Shown piece by piece: positions 25,450 through 33,750 of a stretch of DNA of 64,000 nt (its first letter is position 1; every line of letters begins with the position of its first letter). Origin of the DNA: Kibdelosporangium aridum. GTDB lineage: Bacteria; Actinomycetota; Actinomycetes; Mycobacteriales; Pseudonocardiaceae. The translations under genes were made by a program, and so were the position numbers. The stretch is taken from the NCBI RefSeq assembly GCF_900176515.1, contig NZ_FWXV01000005.1, positions 433,360-497,359 of the forward strand. The letters run 5' to 3'. The notes beneath the pieces are model-generated. The model ran no database searches, was not told the DNA's origin, and was given only the letters and a program-made list of their open reading frames with translations.

Positions 25450-25495
25450 TTGACAACCCCTCGTCGTGAACGTATGTTCATGAACAAGCGTTCAT
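25450..25495 (+). promoter_or_regulatory. Promoter overlapped by a perfect-dyad TetR operator
   Basis: TTGACA (25450-25455), 17 bp, then TATGTT (25473-25478) give a strong consensus promoter. GTTCATGAAC (25476-25485) is a perfect 10-bp palindrome, and outer arms GAACG (25468-25472) and CGTTC (25489-25493) share its dyad axis. The site overlaps the -10 and would be shut by the TetR protein encoded second in the operon (26326-26898). Confidence 0.75.
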
Positions 25496-25513
25496 GACTT
25501 TGGGGGTGCGACG

Positions 25514-26326
25514 ATGAGCATCGTGAACTCCGCGCAGGCGGAGGCGTGGAACGGGTACGAAGGCCAGCACTGGGCCGCGCATGATTCGCGGTATGACGCG
25601 ATGAACAGTGGGTTCAACCAGTTCGTTCTTGAGCACATTGGGCCTGATGACCGGGTGCTGGACATAGGATGTGGCAACGGTCAGCTGACGAGGCTGGCTG
25701 CTGGGGTTGGCAGGTCGGCGACTGGGGTCGACCTGTCGGCTCCTATGCTGTCGGTTGCGCGGCTGCGGGCCGCGGACGTGCCGAACGTGACCTTCACCCA
25801 GGGTGACGCGCAGGTCTTTCCCTTCGAGGCAGGCTCTTTCGACATCGCCATCAGCCGGTTCGGGATCATGTTCTTCGCTGATCCGGTCGCCGCGTTCACC
25901 AACATCCGCCGGGCGCTCGCATCGGACGGCCGGATGGCGTTTCTCTGCATGACTTCGTTGCAGGACACGGATCTCGGCACCATCTTCGACGCGATGGGGG
26001 AGTACCTGCCGTGGCCGACGGGCGCGGATGGGTCAGGGCCGACGTCGTTCGCCGATCCCGCGCGGACCGAATCGGTGTTGTCGGACGCTGGATTCCGGGA
26101 TGTCACGTGCACTCGTGTGCAGGCCGACCAGATCTGGGGCCGTGACGTCGAAGACGCCACCGAGTTCTTCGCCGACTGGGGGCCGGTGAAATACCACATG
26201 GGGCTCGCCGGTCCGCAAGCCGCGGCCAAGGCCAAACAAGCGCTCGCCAAGGCACTTGAGCCCTTCGAAACACCCGAAGCCGTGAAGCTGCGCGGTCATG
26301 CCTGGCTTGTGCGGGCCAACGCCTGA
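25514..26326 (+). CDS. Class I SAM-dependent methyltransferase
   Basis: 270 residues. Motif I VLDIGCGNGQLT (about 46-57), motif II-like ATGVDLSAPML, QGDAQVFPFEAGSFDIAISRFGIMFFADP (motif post-II/III) and a C-terminal cap with EDATEFFADWGPVKYHM. It resembles UbiE/small-molecule methyltransferases. The acceptor is unknown. It is co-transcribed with a TetR gene (TGATG overlap) from a TetR-type operator promoter, an arrangement typical of genes induced by the compound they modify. Confidence 0.88.
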   Translation: MSIVNSAQAEAWNGYEGQHWAAHDSRYDAMNSGFNQFVLEHIGPDDRVLDIGCGNGQLTRLAAGVGRSATGVDLSAPMLSVARLRAADVPNVTFTQGDAQVFPFEAGSFDIAISRFGIMFFADPVAAFTNIRRALASDGRMAFLCMTSLQDTDLGTIFDAMGEYLPWPTGADGSGPTSFADPARTESVLSDAGFRDVTCTRVQADQIWGRDVEDATEFFADWGPVKYHMGLAGPQAAAKAKQALAKALEPFETPEAVKLRGHAWLVRANA

Positions 26327-26898
26327 TGTCGCCGCGGAAAACCAACCTGCGTGAGCAGTTGGTCGCCACGGCCGCCGCGATGATCGCCGAGCAGGGCACC
26401 GCAGGGTTGACCGTCCGGGCGATCGCCAAGCAGGCTGGTGTCGCGGATGGCGTGCTGTACAACCACTTCAGCGACAAGGAGGAACTCCTCGCGCAGTCGT
26501 TGGTCACGCACGTCCGCAACGTCGAAGCCACCCTCGGCGAGCTGCCGGAGGCGGGTTCCGGTTCGGTCGAGGCGAACCTGAAGGCTCACTTGGCGTACGG
26601 CTTGGCGCTGCACCGGGCGATCCTGCCTGCCTTCGCGGGTCTGATCGGGCAGCCGGCCGTGCTGGAACGGCTGGGGGACTTGGAAAACGACAGCTGGCGG
26701 GACCGCTTGGCCGCGTACCTGCATGCCGAGAAGGACATCGGCAGGCTACGGCCGGACGCCGACGTCGGCACAGCGGCTGCGTTGATCGTCGGAATCTGCC
26801 ACGAGGCCGTGCTTTCCGGGTTGATGCCGCACACTCCGGCCAGCCGGAAACCGGACGTGGGCAGGATCGTCGCGACTGTCCTTACCGGGATCAGATGA
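26326..26898 (+). CDS. TetR-family regulator coupled to methyltransferase
   Basis: 190 residues. HTH near 20-50 (LTVRAIAKQAGVADGVLYNHFSDKEELLA), C-terminal helical domain with LAYGLALHRAILPAFAGLIG. The ATG shares a base with the methyltransferase stop (TGATG). It is probably autoregulatory through the palindrome at 25468-25493. Its last 8 bp overlap the 3' end of the convergent hydrolase-LuxR gene. Confidence 0.9.
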   Translation: MSPRKTNLREQLVATAAAMIAEQGTAGLTVRAIAKQAGVADGVLYNHFSDKEELLAQSLVTHVRNVEATLGELPEAGSGSVEANLKAHLAYGLALHRAILPAFAGLIGQPAVLERLGDLENDSWRDRLAAYLHAEKDIGRLRPDADVGTAAALIVGICHEAVLSGLMPHTPASRKPDVGRIVATVLTGIR

Positions 26899-27880
26899 GA
26901 CCGGACCGTGCCGCGTGCGCCGCAGCCGCGGTGCGGGACGGCAACCCGAGTTTGGTGCGAATGTTGGCCACATGCCGGTGCACGGTGTGTGCGCTCAGCG
27001 TCAGCCGTTGCGCGATTTCCTGATCGCTCATGCCGGCCGCGACCAGACGAAGAACGTCGATCTCCCGCGTCGACAACGACGTCGTGTCCACTGTGGAAGA
27101 AGGCGTGGAGCCGAGGAATCGGAAGGTGTGCTCGGCGATCGCGGCCGAGTCGCCCATCCACGGCATGTGGTTCACGCCGTCCAACGGGACGAGAGTGGCT
27201 CCACGGATCGTCGACGCGAGCGACCGGCCAAGGCGAAACGGGACCACGCGGTCGTTGCGGCGATGCATGACCAGCGTCGGCGCCTTGATCTGGCGCACGT
27301 GATCGCGTACGTCGAACTTGTACACCGCCTGCAACGCGGTGGCCGCTTCCTGCGGGCTCATCGTGGCGCGCTGGAACCGGATGAACTCGTTGCGGTCCTC
27401 GGCGCTGGAGTCGGGCAGGAACAGGTCGGCGAGGAACCTCGACCCGACACCCCAGTGCCGGCCAAGGATGTCCACAATGGATGACTGGGCTTCGGGTGTG
27501 GTGATCTCGCCACCGTAGGCGTACGCCCCGTAGAGCACGAGACGGTCGACCCGGTCGGGATACAGCGCGGCGTACGCGGCGGACACACAGCCGCCGGAAG
27601 ACGCGCCGAGCAACGAAACCGGTGCGCCGACCTCGGCGACGACCGCGTCGAGCGTGGCCAATTGGTCCTCAAGGCCTGACCCGATCGCCCGGCCGTAACG
27701 GATCAGTGTGACACCGCTGGCGAGCAGGGTCATGAACTCCCGGAAGGCCGACATCTGCCATTCCTGCTCCAGATCACAGCACCACCAGCCGCCCGCGATC
27801 AGCGGCGGGCCGGATCCCATGGCCGCCCACGCCACTTCACGGTCGCCCACATGCGCGAAACGGACCAGCGGTGTTGCCAC
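26891..27880 (-). CDS. Alpha/beta-hydrolase fused to a LuxR DNA-binding domain
   Basis: 329 residues from GTG at 27880. Residues about 1-255 form an alpha/beta hydrolase: nucleophile elbow LLGASSGGCVSAAYAALYPDRV (GxSxG with Ser), Asp in VMHRRNDRVVP and His in DGVNHMPWMGD, so the triad appears intact. Residues about 265-329 are a GerE/LuxR HTH (LSTREIDVLRLVAAGMSDQEIAQRL, then AHTVHRHVANIRTKLGL). Such fusions are seen in actinobacteria, and the hydrolase may serve as a ligand sensor or may degrade the signal. It is divergent from the 27977 methyltransferase, with 96 bp between them. Confidence 0.9.
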   Translation of the reverse strand: MATPLVRFAHVGDREVAWAAMGSGPPLIAGGWWCCDLEQEWQMSAFREFMTLLASGVTLIRYGRAIGSGLEDQLATLDAVVAEVGAPVSLLGASSGGCVSAAYAALYPDRVDRLVLYGAYAYGGEITTPEAQSSIVDILGRHWGVGSRFLADLFLPDSSAEDRNEFIRFQRATMSPQEAATALQAVYKFDVRDHVRQIKAPTLVMHRRNDRVVPFRLGRSLASTIRGATLVPLDGVNHMPWMGDSAAIAEHTFRFLGSTPSSTVDTTSLSTREIDVLRLVAAGMSDQEIAQRLTLSAHTVHRHVANIRTKLGLPSRTAAAAHAARSGLI

Positions 27881-27976
27881 GCCGTCAAGGGTAACCGGGT
27901 GGCCGGGATCGGCCAGTAGCCAAAATGGCCTGTTCCGGCGATGCGACCGGGCATCCGCGGCGGAGAAGGTGATCGC

Positions 27977-28639
27977 ATGAAAGAGCGTTTCTTCGCCGCG
28001 GTCTACGACCCGTTCCTCTGGTTGGGGGAGCAGCGCGGCATGCGAGCACGCCGTGCCACGCTGCTGAGTGAGGCACGTGGCCGGGTATTGGAGATCGGTG
28101 CGGGAACCGGGCTGAACCTCCGGCACTACACCGGTGAAGTGAGCGAGCTGATCCTCACCGAACCGGACGAAGCGATGTACAAAAGGCTGCGCCAAAGGGC
28201 AGCCGGACGGCCGGAAATCGTTGTACGCCAGACATCTGGCAGCGATCTGCCCGCCGAGGACGGCAGCGTGGACACCGTCGTGTCGACCCTCGTGCTCTGC
28301 ACAGTTGCCGAAGTCGAGCCCGTGCTCGACGAGATCGCCAGGGTGCTGCGGCCCGGCGGGCGTTTCCTGTTCTGCGAACACGTGCTGGCCAAGGACAGCA
28401 AACGCGCGCGCACGCAGCGCCGGGTGGCGCCGTACTGGATGAAGGTCGCAGGCGGCTGCTACCCGGACAGGGACACCGCGAGTGCGTTGGCTGAACGTTT
28501 CGACATCATGCGAATGGAGGATGAGCGTTGGCACGGCATGCCATCGTGGGTGCGTCCCTTGATCACTGGTACGGCATCGGCACGGGAGTGTGTGGCACAC
28601 CCGTGGCACACCCGTGTCACGCCTACAGGTCATGGGTGA
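27977..28639 (+). CDS. UbiE/METTL7-like SAM methyltransferase
   Basis: 220 residues from ATG at 27977 with GGAGAAGGT upstream. Motif I VLEIGAGTGLNLRHY (about 37-51), acidic motif LTEPDEAMYKRL, LPAEDGSVDTVVSTLVLCTV (motif II) and VLRPGGRFLFCEHV (motif III). The order and the LCTV/EHV signature match small phospholipid/ubiquinone-type methyltransferases. Its 3' end abuts the SARP-like regulator gene. Confidence 0.88.
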   Translation: MKERFFAAVYDPFLWLGEQRGMRARRATLLSEARGRVLEIGAGTGLNLRHYTGEVSELILTEPDEAMYKRLRQRAAGRPEIVVRQTSGSDLPAEDGSVDTVVSTLVLCTVAEVEPVLDEIARVLRPGGRFLFCEHVLAKDSKRARTQRRVAPYWMKVAGGCYPDRDTASALAERFDIMRMEDERWHGMPSWVRPLITGTASARECVAHPWHTRVTPTGHG

Positions 28640-28652
28640 GTACCGGGGTGGA

Positions 28653-29432
28653 ATGAACTATTGGCAGCGCGCGACGGGCAGCTGGCAGGTGCGGCTGGTC
28701 GGCGAGGTCACTGTGCACGGCATGGACGGCACGTGGGAAGCGCCCGACGTGGGCAGCCGCAAGGCACGGACCTTGTTGGCGCTGCTGGGCGTGGCACAGG
28801 GGCGCATGGTGACGGTGGAGACCATCGGCGAGGAGCTATGGGGCGACGCCCCGCCGCAACAGCCGAGAGCCAACGTGGCCACGTTGGTGTCCCGGTTACG
28901 GGCCAGATTCGGTGCGGCGGTGATCATCGGCGGCCGGCGCGGGTACCGGCTCGGTGACACGATCCGGGTGGACCTGCACGATGCCGCGCAGGACATCACG
29001 TACGCCGAGTCCGCGTTGAGCACCGGCCGGCCAGGGACCGGCTTGGTCGCGGCCGAGAACGGCCTCGAGCTGATCGGCACCAACCTGGTGCTGATGGACT
29101 ACCCGGCGCCCGAGTGGGCAGAGCGGGCGCGGGCAATGCAAACAGGGTTGCTGCGTCGAGGGCGGCACGCGGGTGCTGAGTGCGCGTTGCGAGTCAGCCA
29201 ACCAGCCAAGGCACAGGCCATTGCCGAGGCGGCGATCATCGCGGACCCGTTGGACGAACGGGCGTACGGGATGCTCATGCGGGCCTACGACGCCCTAGGG
29301 GAGCCTGCACGGGCGCTGGTGGCGTACGAACGGCTGCGTACGACGCTGGCGACCGAGCTGGGCACTGGTCCCGTGGCCGCGATCCGCGACCTGCACGTGG
29401 CCATCCTGCGGGCAAACGCTGTTTCGGCGTGA
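28653..29432 (+). CDS. SARP-like regulator (winged HTH plus BTAD domain)
   Basis: 259 residues from ATG at 28653 (GGGGTGGA upstream; an ATG at 28632 is also in frame). The N-terminal OmpR-like winged helix includes SRKARTLLALLGVAQGRMVTVETIGEELWGD and ANVATLVSRLRARFG. The C-terminal bacterial transcriptional activation domain (about 110-255) includes DPLDERAYGMLMRAYDALGEPARALVAYERLRTTLATELG. SARPs usually activate antibiotic gene clusters. No biosynthetic cluster is adjacent, so its target is unknown. It is convergent with the large ATPase regulator, with only 2 bp between the stops. Confidence 0.88.
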   Translation: MNYWQRATGSWQVRLVGEVTVHGMDGTWEAPDVGSRKARTLLALLGVAQGRMVTVETIGEELWGDAPPQQPRANVATLVSRLRARFGAAVIIGGRRGYRLGDTIRVDLHDAAQDITYAESALSTGRPGTGLVAAENGLELIGTNLVLMDYPAPEWAERARAMQTGLLRRGRHAGAECALRVSQPAKAQAIAEAAIIADPLDERAYGMLMRAYDALGEPARALVAYERLRTTLATELGTGPVAAIRDLHVAILRANAVSA

Positions 29433-29434
29433 CG

Positions 29435-32400
29435 TCAGGGGTCCCGCCGCACACTCCACTGCCGGGTGGTGGGCGTGTAGCGGCAGGAGGTGCCGGTGGT
29501 GACTGCCGAGCGCAGCTCACCACCGAGCACCGGGTCGTGCTCGGTGATCACGTCGAGGGCACGTTTGATCGCCTTGCGCACGGCCGTTCGCGCGCGTTCG
29601 GGGGAGGACGCGAAGCCGCGGACTCGTCCGCCCAGCCCCATGGCGCGGACGAGTTCGTTGGCGACCGCGTCGCGTTCCGTGCGCAGCTTTTCGGCTTTGG
29701 ACCCCTCACCGTTCGTTTCGGCGTCGTCGATGGCTTTGTCCAGGTCACGGACGCGTCTTCGGTACGCGTCGAGTGCTGTGTCGTCCAGCAGTTCCTGGCG
29801 CCCGGCCAGCACCGCCGAGCCGACCAGGTCCACCGCGGCAAGGTCCTCGCCGGGGTTCTCCAGCAGACGACTCAGGTAGTCCAGGCCGACGAGGTCAGGC
29901 AGCCGATAGGTGTCGCTGCCACTGCGTACGGTCCAACCGGCGCTCCAATGCAGCACGGCCGGAGTTGTCGACGGCGCCAGCATTTCCGCCTGCGCGGTCC
30001 ACTGTTCGACGCGGGTGCTCATGCCTATCGCGCCGGCTTCGTCGATTGCCTGCGCCAGCACAGTCCTTGCCCGCTCGAGGTCACCAGGCCTGCCGCGGGC
30101 GACAAGGGCTTTGGCGAGTTGCGCGCGGCTGTTGGCCAGCGCGGGCCGGTTCTCGATCCGGACGTTGACCTTGATCGCCTTCTCCAGATACGCCACAGCG
30201 GCGACCGGATCGCCCGCGACGAGCGAGGCGACGCCGAGCGAAGTCGCGACCGCGCCGAGGCAACAGACCGCGAGCGACACCATGACCGGCAGGTCCTCGA
30301 AGGGCCGCAACAACTCCACGACTTCCGCGGCCAGCGACGCGTCGTTGAGCAGCGCGGACGCCTCCGCCAGGCCGACCATCGCGGCCAGCCACGTGCTCGA
30401 CTTGGGCACGTTGGCCAGGCCGATCTTCAGCATCGGCGCCAAGGCGGCCCGGGCTTCGGCGTGCCTGCCGTCGCGCGCGAGGACCATCACCGCCGAGGCC
30501 CGGAAGCCGTATTCGCCGACCGCGAGGGTCGCGGACGTCAGAGTTTGCGTGACCAGGCCGGCCAGTTCGGCGTCCCGGCCCTGCAGCCAGCGGATGTCCA
30601 GCAACTGGGCGGCGTAGTAGCCGGTGGAGTCGGCGTCCCCGACCTCGAGGCCTTGCTGCAGGCACTGCCCGGCGGCCGCTTCGGCTTCGTCGAACTTGCC
30701 CGCCCGGATCAGCCGCATCACGTCCATGCACGCCACGATGAACCCGGTGGAAGCGACGCCGAGGGTGGCGGATCGTTGCCTCAGTTCAGTCAACGATCGC
30801 TCGGCGCCAGGATCGCCGAGCAGGTACAGATCCGTTGTCCGCCACAGCAATCCGAACAGTGCGAGGATTCCGTCACCGGCGGCGGAAGCGGCCGCGATCT
30901 GTTCCTCGGCGAGCGGCAGGCGCATCTCGGCGTGTTCAGGGCTGAGCAAAGCGTGATGTGTCAACGAAAGCGCGTCAGCCAGGGCATGCGGGTCGCCGAT
31001 CGCCCTGGTTCGTTCCATGGCTTGGAGAACCTCGTCGACGGCCGCGCCTTCGTACACGGCCTCAGCGGCCAGCCGGACCGAAAGCCTGCACCGCAAGGAA
31101 CGTTGGTGCTGCGGCAACATCGCGAGTGCGGCCCGTTGGCGGGCAAGGACATGGCCACGGACCGCGGCGTTGCGGTATTCGTGCACCCACACGCCGCCCA
31201 GCCCGAGCACCGAGCGTGCCAACAGGACTGGGTCGCCTGCCCGTTCGGCGGCCTCGGTCGATTCCTCGAATGCGGCACGGGCGTCGTTGAGACGACCGCA
31301 CGCCAACACCGCGTCGGCGTATTCGATCAGGAGCTCGGCACGTCCTGGCAGGTCAGGGCTGTGCTGCGCGAGCGTGATTGCTCGGCTGAGCAGGTCCGCC
31401 GCGCGCTCGTAGGCGTAGCCGCGGCGCAGCGAATCCGCCGCCTCACGGCACGCGCCGATCGCGATCTCCGCGTCGGCGTTCGAGCGCATAGCCGCGACCA
31501 GGGCGTGGTGCGCGATGCGTTCCGGGTTGCCCGTCAGGATCGTCGCGGCCCGGGCGTGCGCGTCCAGCAGTTCGGTCGTCTCGAACTGGTCGAGCGCCGC
31601 CTCCCGCACCAAGTCGTGGAAGGTGCATCCGTTCGGCCTAAGCTCTACGAGCCCTTTGGCCTGCGCGGCGGTCAACGCTCGCAGGACCTCGGCGGGCGAG
31701 TGGCCGCAGATGCTCGCGACCTCGCCGACCGAGCCGTCCACACCGAGCAGTGCGGCGAACGCCAGTATCCGGCTGTGCTCCGGCTTGAGGCGGGTCACCG
31801 CCTCGGTGATGGCATGCTCCAAAGTGGCCGGTCCAGTCCCGGTCCACCCGCGATCCACCGCACGGGCAAGGTAAAGCGGACTGCCGCCGGTGACTCGCAG
31901 CAAAGTCGTGGCCACGGCCTGGTCAGGACTCGGCTGGCCGTGCGCGTCCAGCAACGCCGTCACGTCATTGAGGTCGAACGGGCGCAACGCGATGGTCGTG
32001 GCGCCCGCCTGCAGTTCACCGAGCAACGCTTCGGCGGCGGCACTGCTCTGTGAGGGCGTGTTCCGCCTGGTGAGAACCATGACCAGCGGCAATCGGTCCA
32101 GCGTGGCGGCGAGGAACCGGGTGAGCAGCAATGCGCTTTCGTCCGCGTAATGCACGTCATCGATGACGATCATCGTCGGTGTCTTGCCGCGGGACGCCAT
32201 GAGCAGGTCGCCGACCGCGGCGAACCGCGCGAACCGTTCTGGGTCAACGTGATCGCGGCCGGAGTCGGCAGCGAGCAGTTCAGCGCCCGCCGGACCTGCC
32301 AACGCGGGCAGGACAGCAGGCCACGGCCACAACGCGGGCGCACCGCCGTGCGGCCAGCAGCGGCCCCAGATCACTTCGAACCCGTCGCGTTCAGCCTCGG

Positions 32401-32554
32401 CCGACGCGTGTTCGGAGAACCATGTCTTGCCCACGCCCGCTTCGCCCGTCACCACGACAAGCTGACGGCGCCCGGCAGCAGCCCACCTCCTCGCATCGGC
32501 GAGGACGGCGAGCTCGTGTGCACGACCGACGAATGTGGCGACCATCGTGGGCAA
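29435..32554 (-). CDS. Large AAA/STAND-type ATPase regulator with TPR-like repeats
   Basis: 1039 residues. N-terminal ATPase: Walker A VTGEAGVGKTWF (about 35-45) and Walker B MIVIDDVHYAD (about 128-138), after the typical FVGRAHELAVL lead-in. A long helical-repeat (TPR-like) region spans about 330-880. It has no LuxR HTH. Instead the C terminus (about 900-1039) has the pattern YRRRVRDLDKAIDDAE, AMGLGGRVRG, ERARTAVRKAIKRALDVI and GTSCRYTP, a domain that recurs at the end of actinobacterial ATPase regulators. It is probably a signal-sensing NTPase, possibly a partner of the convergent SARP-like protein. Confidence 0.88.
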   Translation of the reverse strand: MPTMVATFVGRAHELAVLADARRWAAAGRRQLVVVTGEAGVGKTWFSEHASAEAERDGFEVIWGRCWPHGGAPALWPWPAVLPALAGPAGAELLAADSGRDHVDPERFARFAAVGDLLMASRGKTPTMIVIDDVHYADESALLLTRFLAATLDRLPLVMVLTRRNTPSQSSAAAEALLGELQAGATTIALRPFDLNDVTALLDAHGQPSPDQAVATTLLRVTGGSPLYLARAVDRGWTGTGPATLEHAITEAVTRLKPEHSRILAFAALLGVDGSVGEVASICGHSPAEVLRALTAAQAKGLVELRPNGCTFHDLVREAALDQFETTELLDAHARAATILTGNPERIAHHALVAAMRSNADAEIAIGACREAADSLRRGYAYERAADLLSRAITLAQHSPDLPGRAELLIEYADAVLACGRLNDARAAFEESTEAAERAGDPVLLARSVLGLGGVWVHEYRNAAVRGHVLARQRAALAMLPQHQRSLRCRLSVRLAAEAVYEGAAVDEVLQAMERTRAIGDPHALADALSLTHHALLSPEHAEMRLPLAEEQIAAASAAGDGILALFGLLWRTTDLYLLGDPGAERSLTELRQRSATLGVASTGFIVACMDVMRLIRAGKFDEAEAAAGQCLQQGLEVGDADSTGYYAAQLLDIRWLQGRDAELAGLVTQTLTSATLAVGEYGFRASAVMVLARDGRHAEARAALAPMLKIGLANVPKSSTWLAAMVGLAEASALLNDASLAAEVVELLRPFEDLPVMVSLAVCCLGAVATSLGVASLVAGDPVAAVAYLEKAIKVNVRIENRPALANSRAQLAKALVARGRPGDLERARTVLAQAIDEAGAIGMSTRVEQWTAQAEMLAPSTTPAVLHWSAGWTVRSGSDTYRLPDLVGLDYLSRLLENPGEDLAAVDLVGSAVLAGRQELLDDTALDAYRRRVRDLDKAIDDAETNGEGSKAEKLRTERDAVANELVRAMGLGGRVRGFASSPERARTAVRKAIKRALDVITEHDPVLGGELRSAVTTGTSCRYTPTTRQWSVRRDP

Positions 32555-32604
32555 GTGTGCCGTACGCGTCGGTCAACTCAAGCGATGGTGGTAGCTCGAT
32601 GTGA

Positions 32605-33219
32605 TCACGAAGAATGCACAGAGTTGATCATCCGCTGACCGGATCGCTTGGCCCGTGCGCGTTTCGCTACCTGAACGGTGATCAGCAGGAGCAGCGCGAT
32701 CGTGCCAATGGACAGCACAGTGGACAGGCCGACCATCGTGCTGACAGCCAATTGGTACGCCAGGACGGCCCGTACGATCGCTTCGGCCAGCAATCCCGTG
32801 CCCCATACCACACTCAGCAAACGCATGAGTCCATCATGTTCCTGGCCGATGTTTCCGCCGACGGCCCTGCGATAGGCCAAATAGGTCAACGGCTTGCCCA
32901 CGACACAGCTGATCAGAAACGCGGCGCCGATGATCCCAGTCATCAGCGACGCCTTGAGGATGACGAACTTCGGGTCGTTGAAGGCGACCGCCGCGATCAG
33001 ACCAAGGCCGAAGATCGTCAGCATGAACCCGGAGAACGGGTCGAGGCGCCGGGAGCGGACGGCGTCGGTGACGAGCAAGCCCGCGGAGACGACCGTTCCG
33101 CCCAGCAGCGCTATCCAGTCGTTGGCTCCGGCCGCGTTGAGCACGTAGTAGATCGCGACCGGCGGGAGGATGTCCTTCAGCAGGATCGGGACCAGGGTCT
33201 TGATCGCTTTGTTCGCCAT
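32605..33219 (-). CDS. VC0807-like integral membrane protein
   Basis: 204 residues, six predicted TM helices (starting TLVPILLKDILPPVAIYYVL). The short loop DAVRSRRLDPFSGFML after TM2/3 and the later CVVGKPLTYLAYRRAVGG resemble VC0807-family membrane proteins, which have no assigned function. It is preceded by an AT-richer promoter region (33220-33335). It lies 50 bp upstream of the ATPase regulator on the same strand, so the two may be linked. Confidence 0.78.
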   Translation of the reverse strand: MANKAIKTLVPILLKDILPPVAIYYVLNAAGANDWIALLGGTVVSAGLLVTDAVRSRRLDPFSGFMLTIFGLGLIAAVAFNDPKFVILKASLMTGIIGAAFLISCVVGKPLTYLAYRRAVGGNIGQEHDGLMRLLSVVWGTGLLAEAIVRAVLAYQLAVSTMVGLSTVLSIGTIALLLLITVQVAKRARAKRSGQRMINSVHSS

Positions 33220-33335
33220 ACCTCGACGGTAGGAGCGCGCAAGCTTGGGCGCTTCGGCGTTCTGTCAGCAGTTAGGCCTGACATCCGTCATGGACGGGTG
33301 CGGCGCGATGATGACACCACGCCGCCCCAGTGCAC

Positions 33336-33554
33336 CTAGTCACGCGATGCTTTCGCGCGTTTCTGGCCAGCCCAGCCGATTGAGGCGAGCACGAGTCCGA
33401 GCACGCCGATCGCGATGCCGCTGACCGGCTGCCAGTCCAGTGCCCAGCGCATCATCTGCCAGTTGCCGCCCCACACCTGGGTGACCAGCGTCGAGCCGAA
33501 GCCTTGCACCATACCGATGATGCCGATGACTTCCAGTGCGATGAACAGTCCCAT
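33336..33554 (-). CDS. Small two-helix membrane protein
   Basis: 72 residues from ATG at 33554, with GAGAGGA five bases upstream. Two TM helices (GLFIALEVIGIIGMVQGFGS and GIAIGVLGLVLASIGWAG) separated by NWQMMRWALDWQP, and a basic tail KRAKASRD. The longer open frame back to 33635 lacks a ribosome-binding site. No family is recognised. Confidence 0.65.
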   Translation of the reverse strand: MGLFIALEVIGIIGMVQGFGSTLVTQVWGGNWQMMRWALDWQPVSGIAIGVLGLVLASIGWAGQKRAKASRD

Positions 33555-33665
33555 GTGGATCCTCTCCCCAGTTCGATCGGTTGCGGATCCGACGCTAACA
33601 CCGCGTTCGGGCCGCAAAGCCGGTTGTCGTACCAAGGGATGACCCCGAATCGATCCAACGGCTGG

Positions 33666-33697
33666 CCTCAGGGATGATCAAGGGATCCTCCCTGAGG
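33666..33697. promoter_or_regulatory. Inverted repeat upstream of the secreted peptidase gene
   Basis: CCTCAGGGA (33666-33674) and TCCCTGAGG (33689-33697), perfect 9-bp arms with a 14-base spacer, about 55 bp before the start at 33751. Could be an operator or a leader hairpin. Confidence 0.45.
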
Positions 33698-33750
33698 TGG
33701 TGCCCGGTGGTGTCGTGATCGGATGGGCGCCGACAAACCAAGGGGGACGA

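Noticed and set aside
29180-32053. A 957-codon plus-strand open frame
   Set aside because: It lies antisense to the 1039-residue ATPase regulator. Its Arg/Gly/His-rich composition has no domain and is the usual shadow of a high-GC gene.
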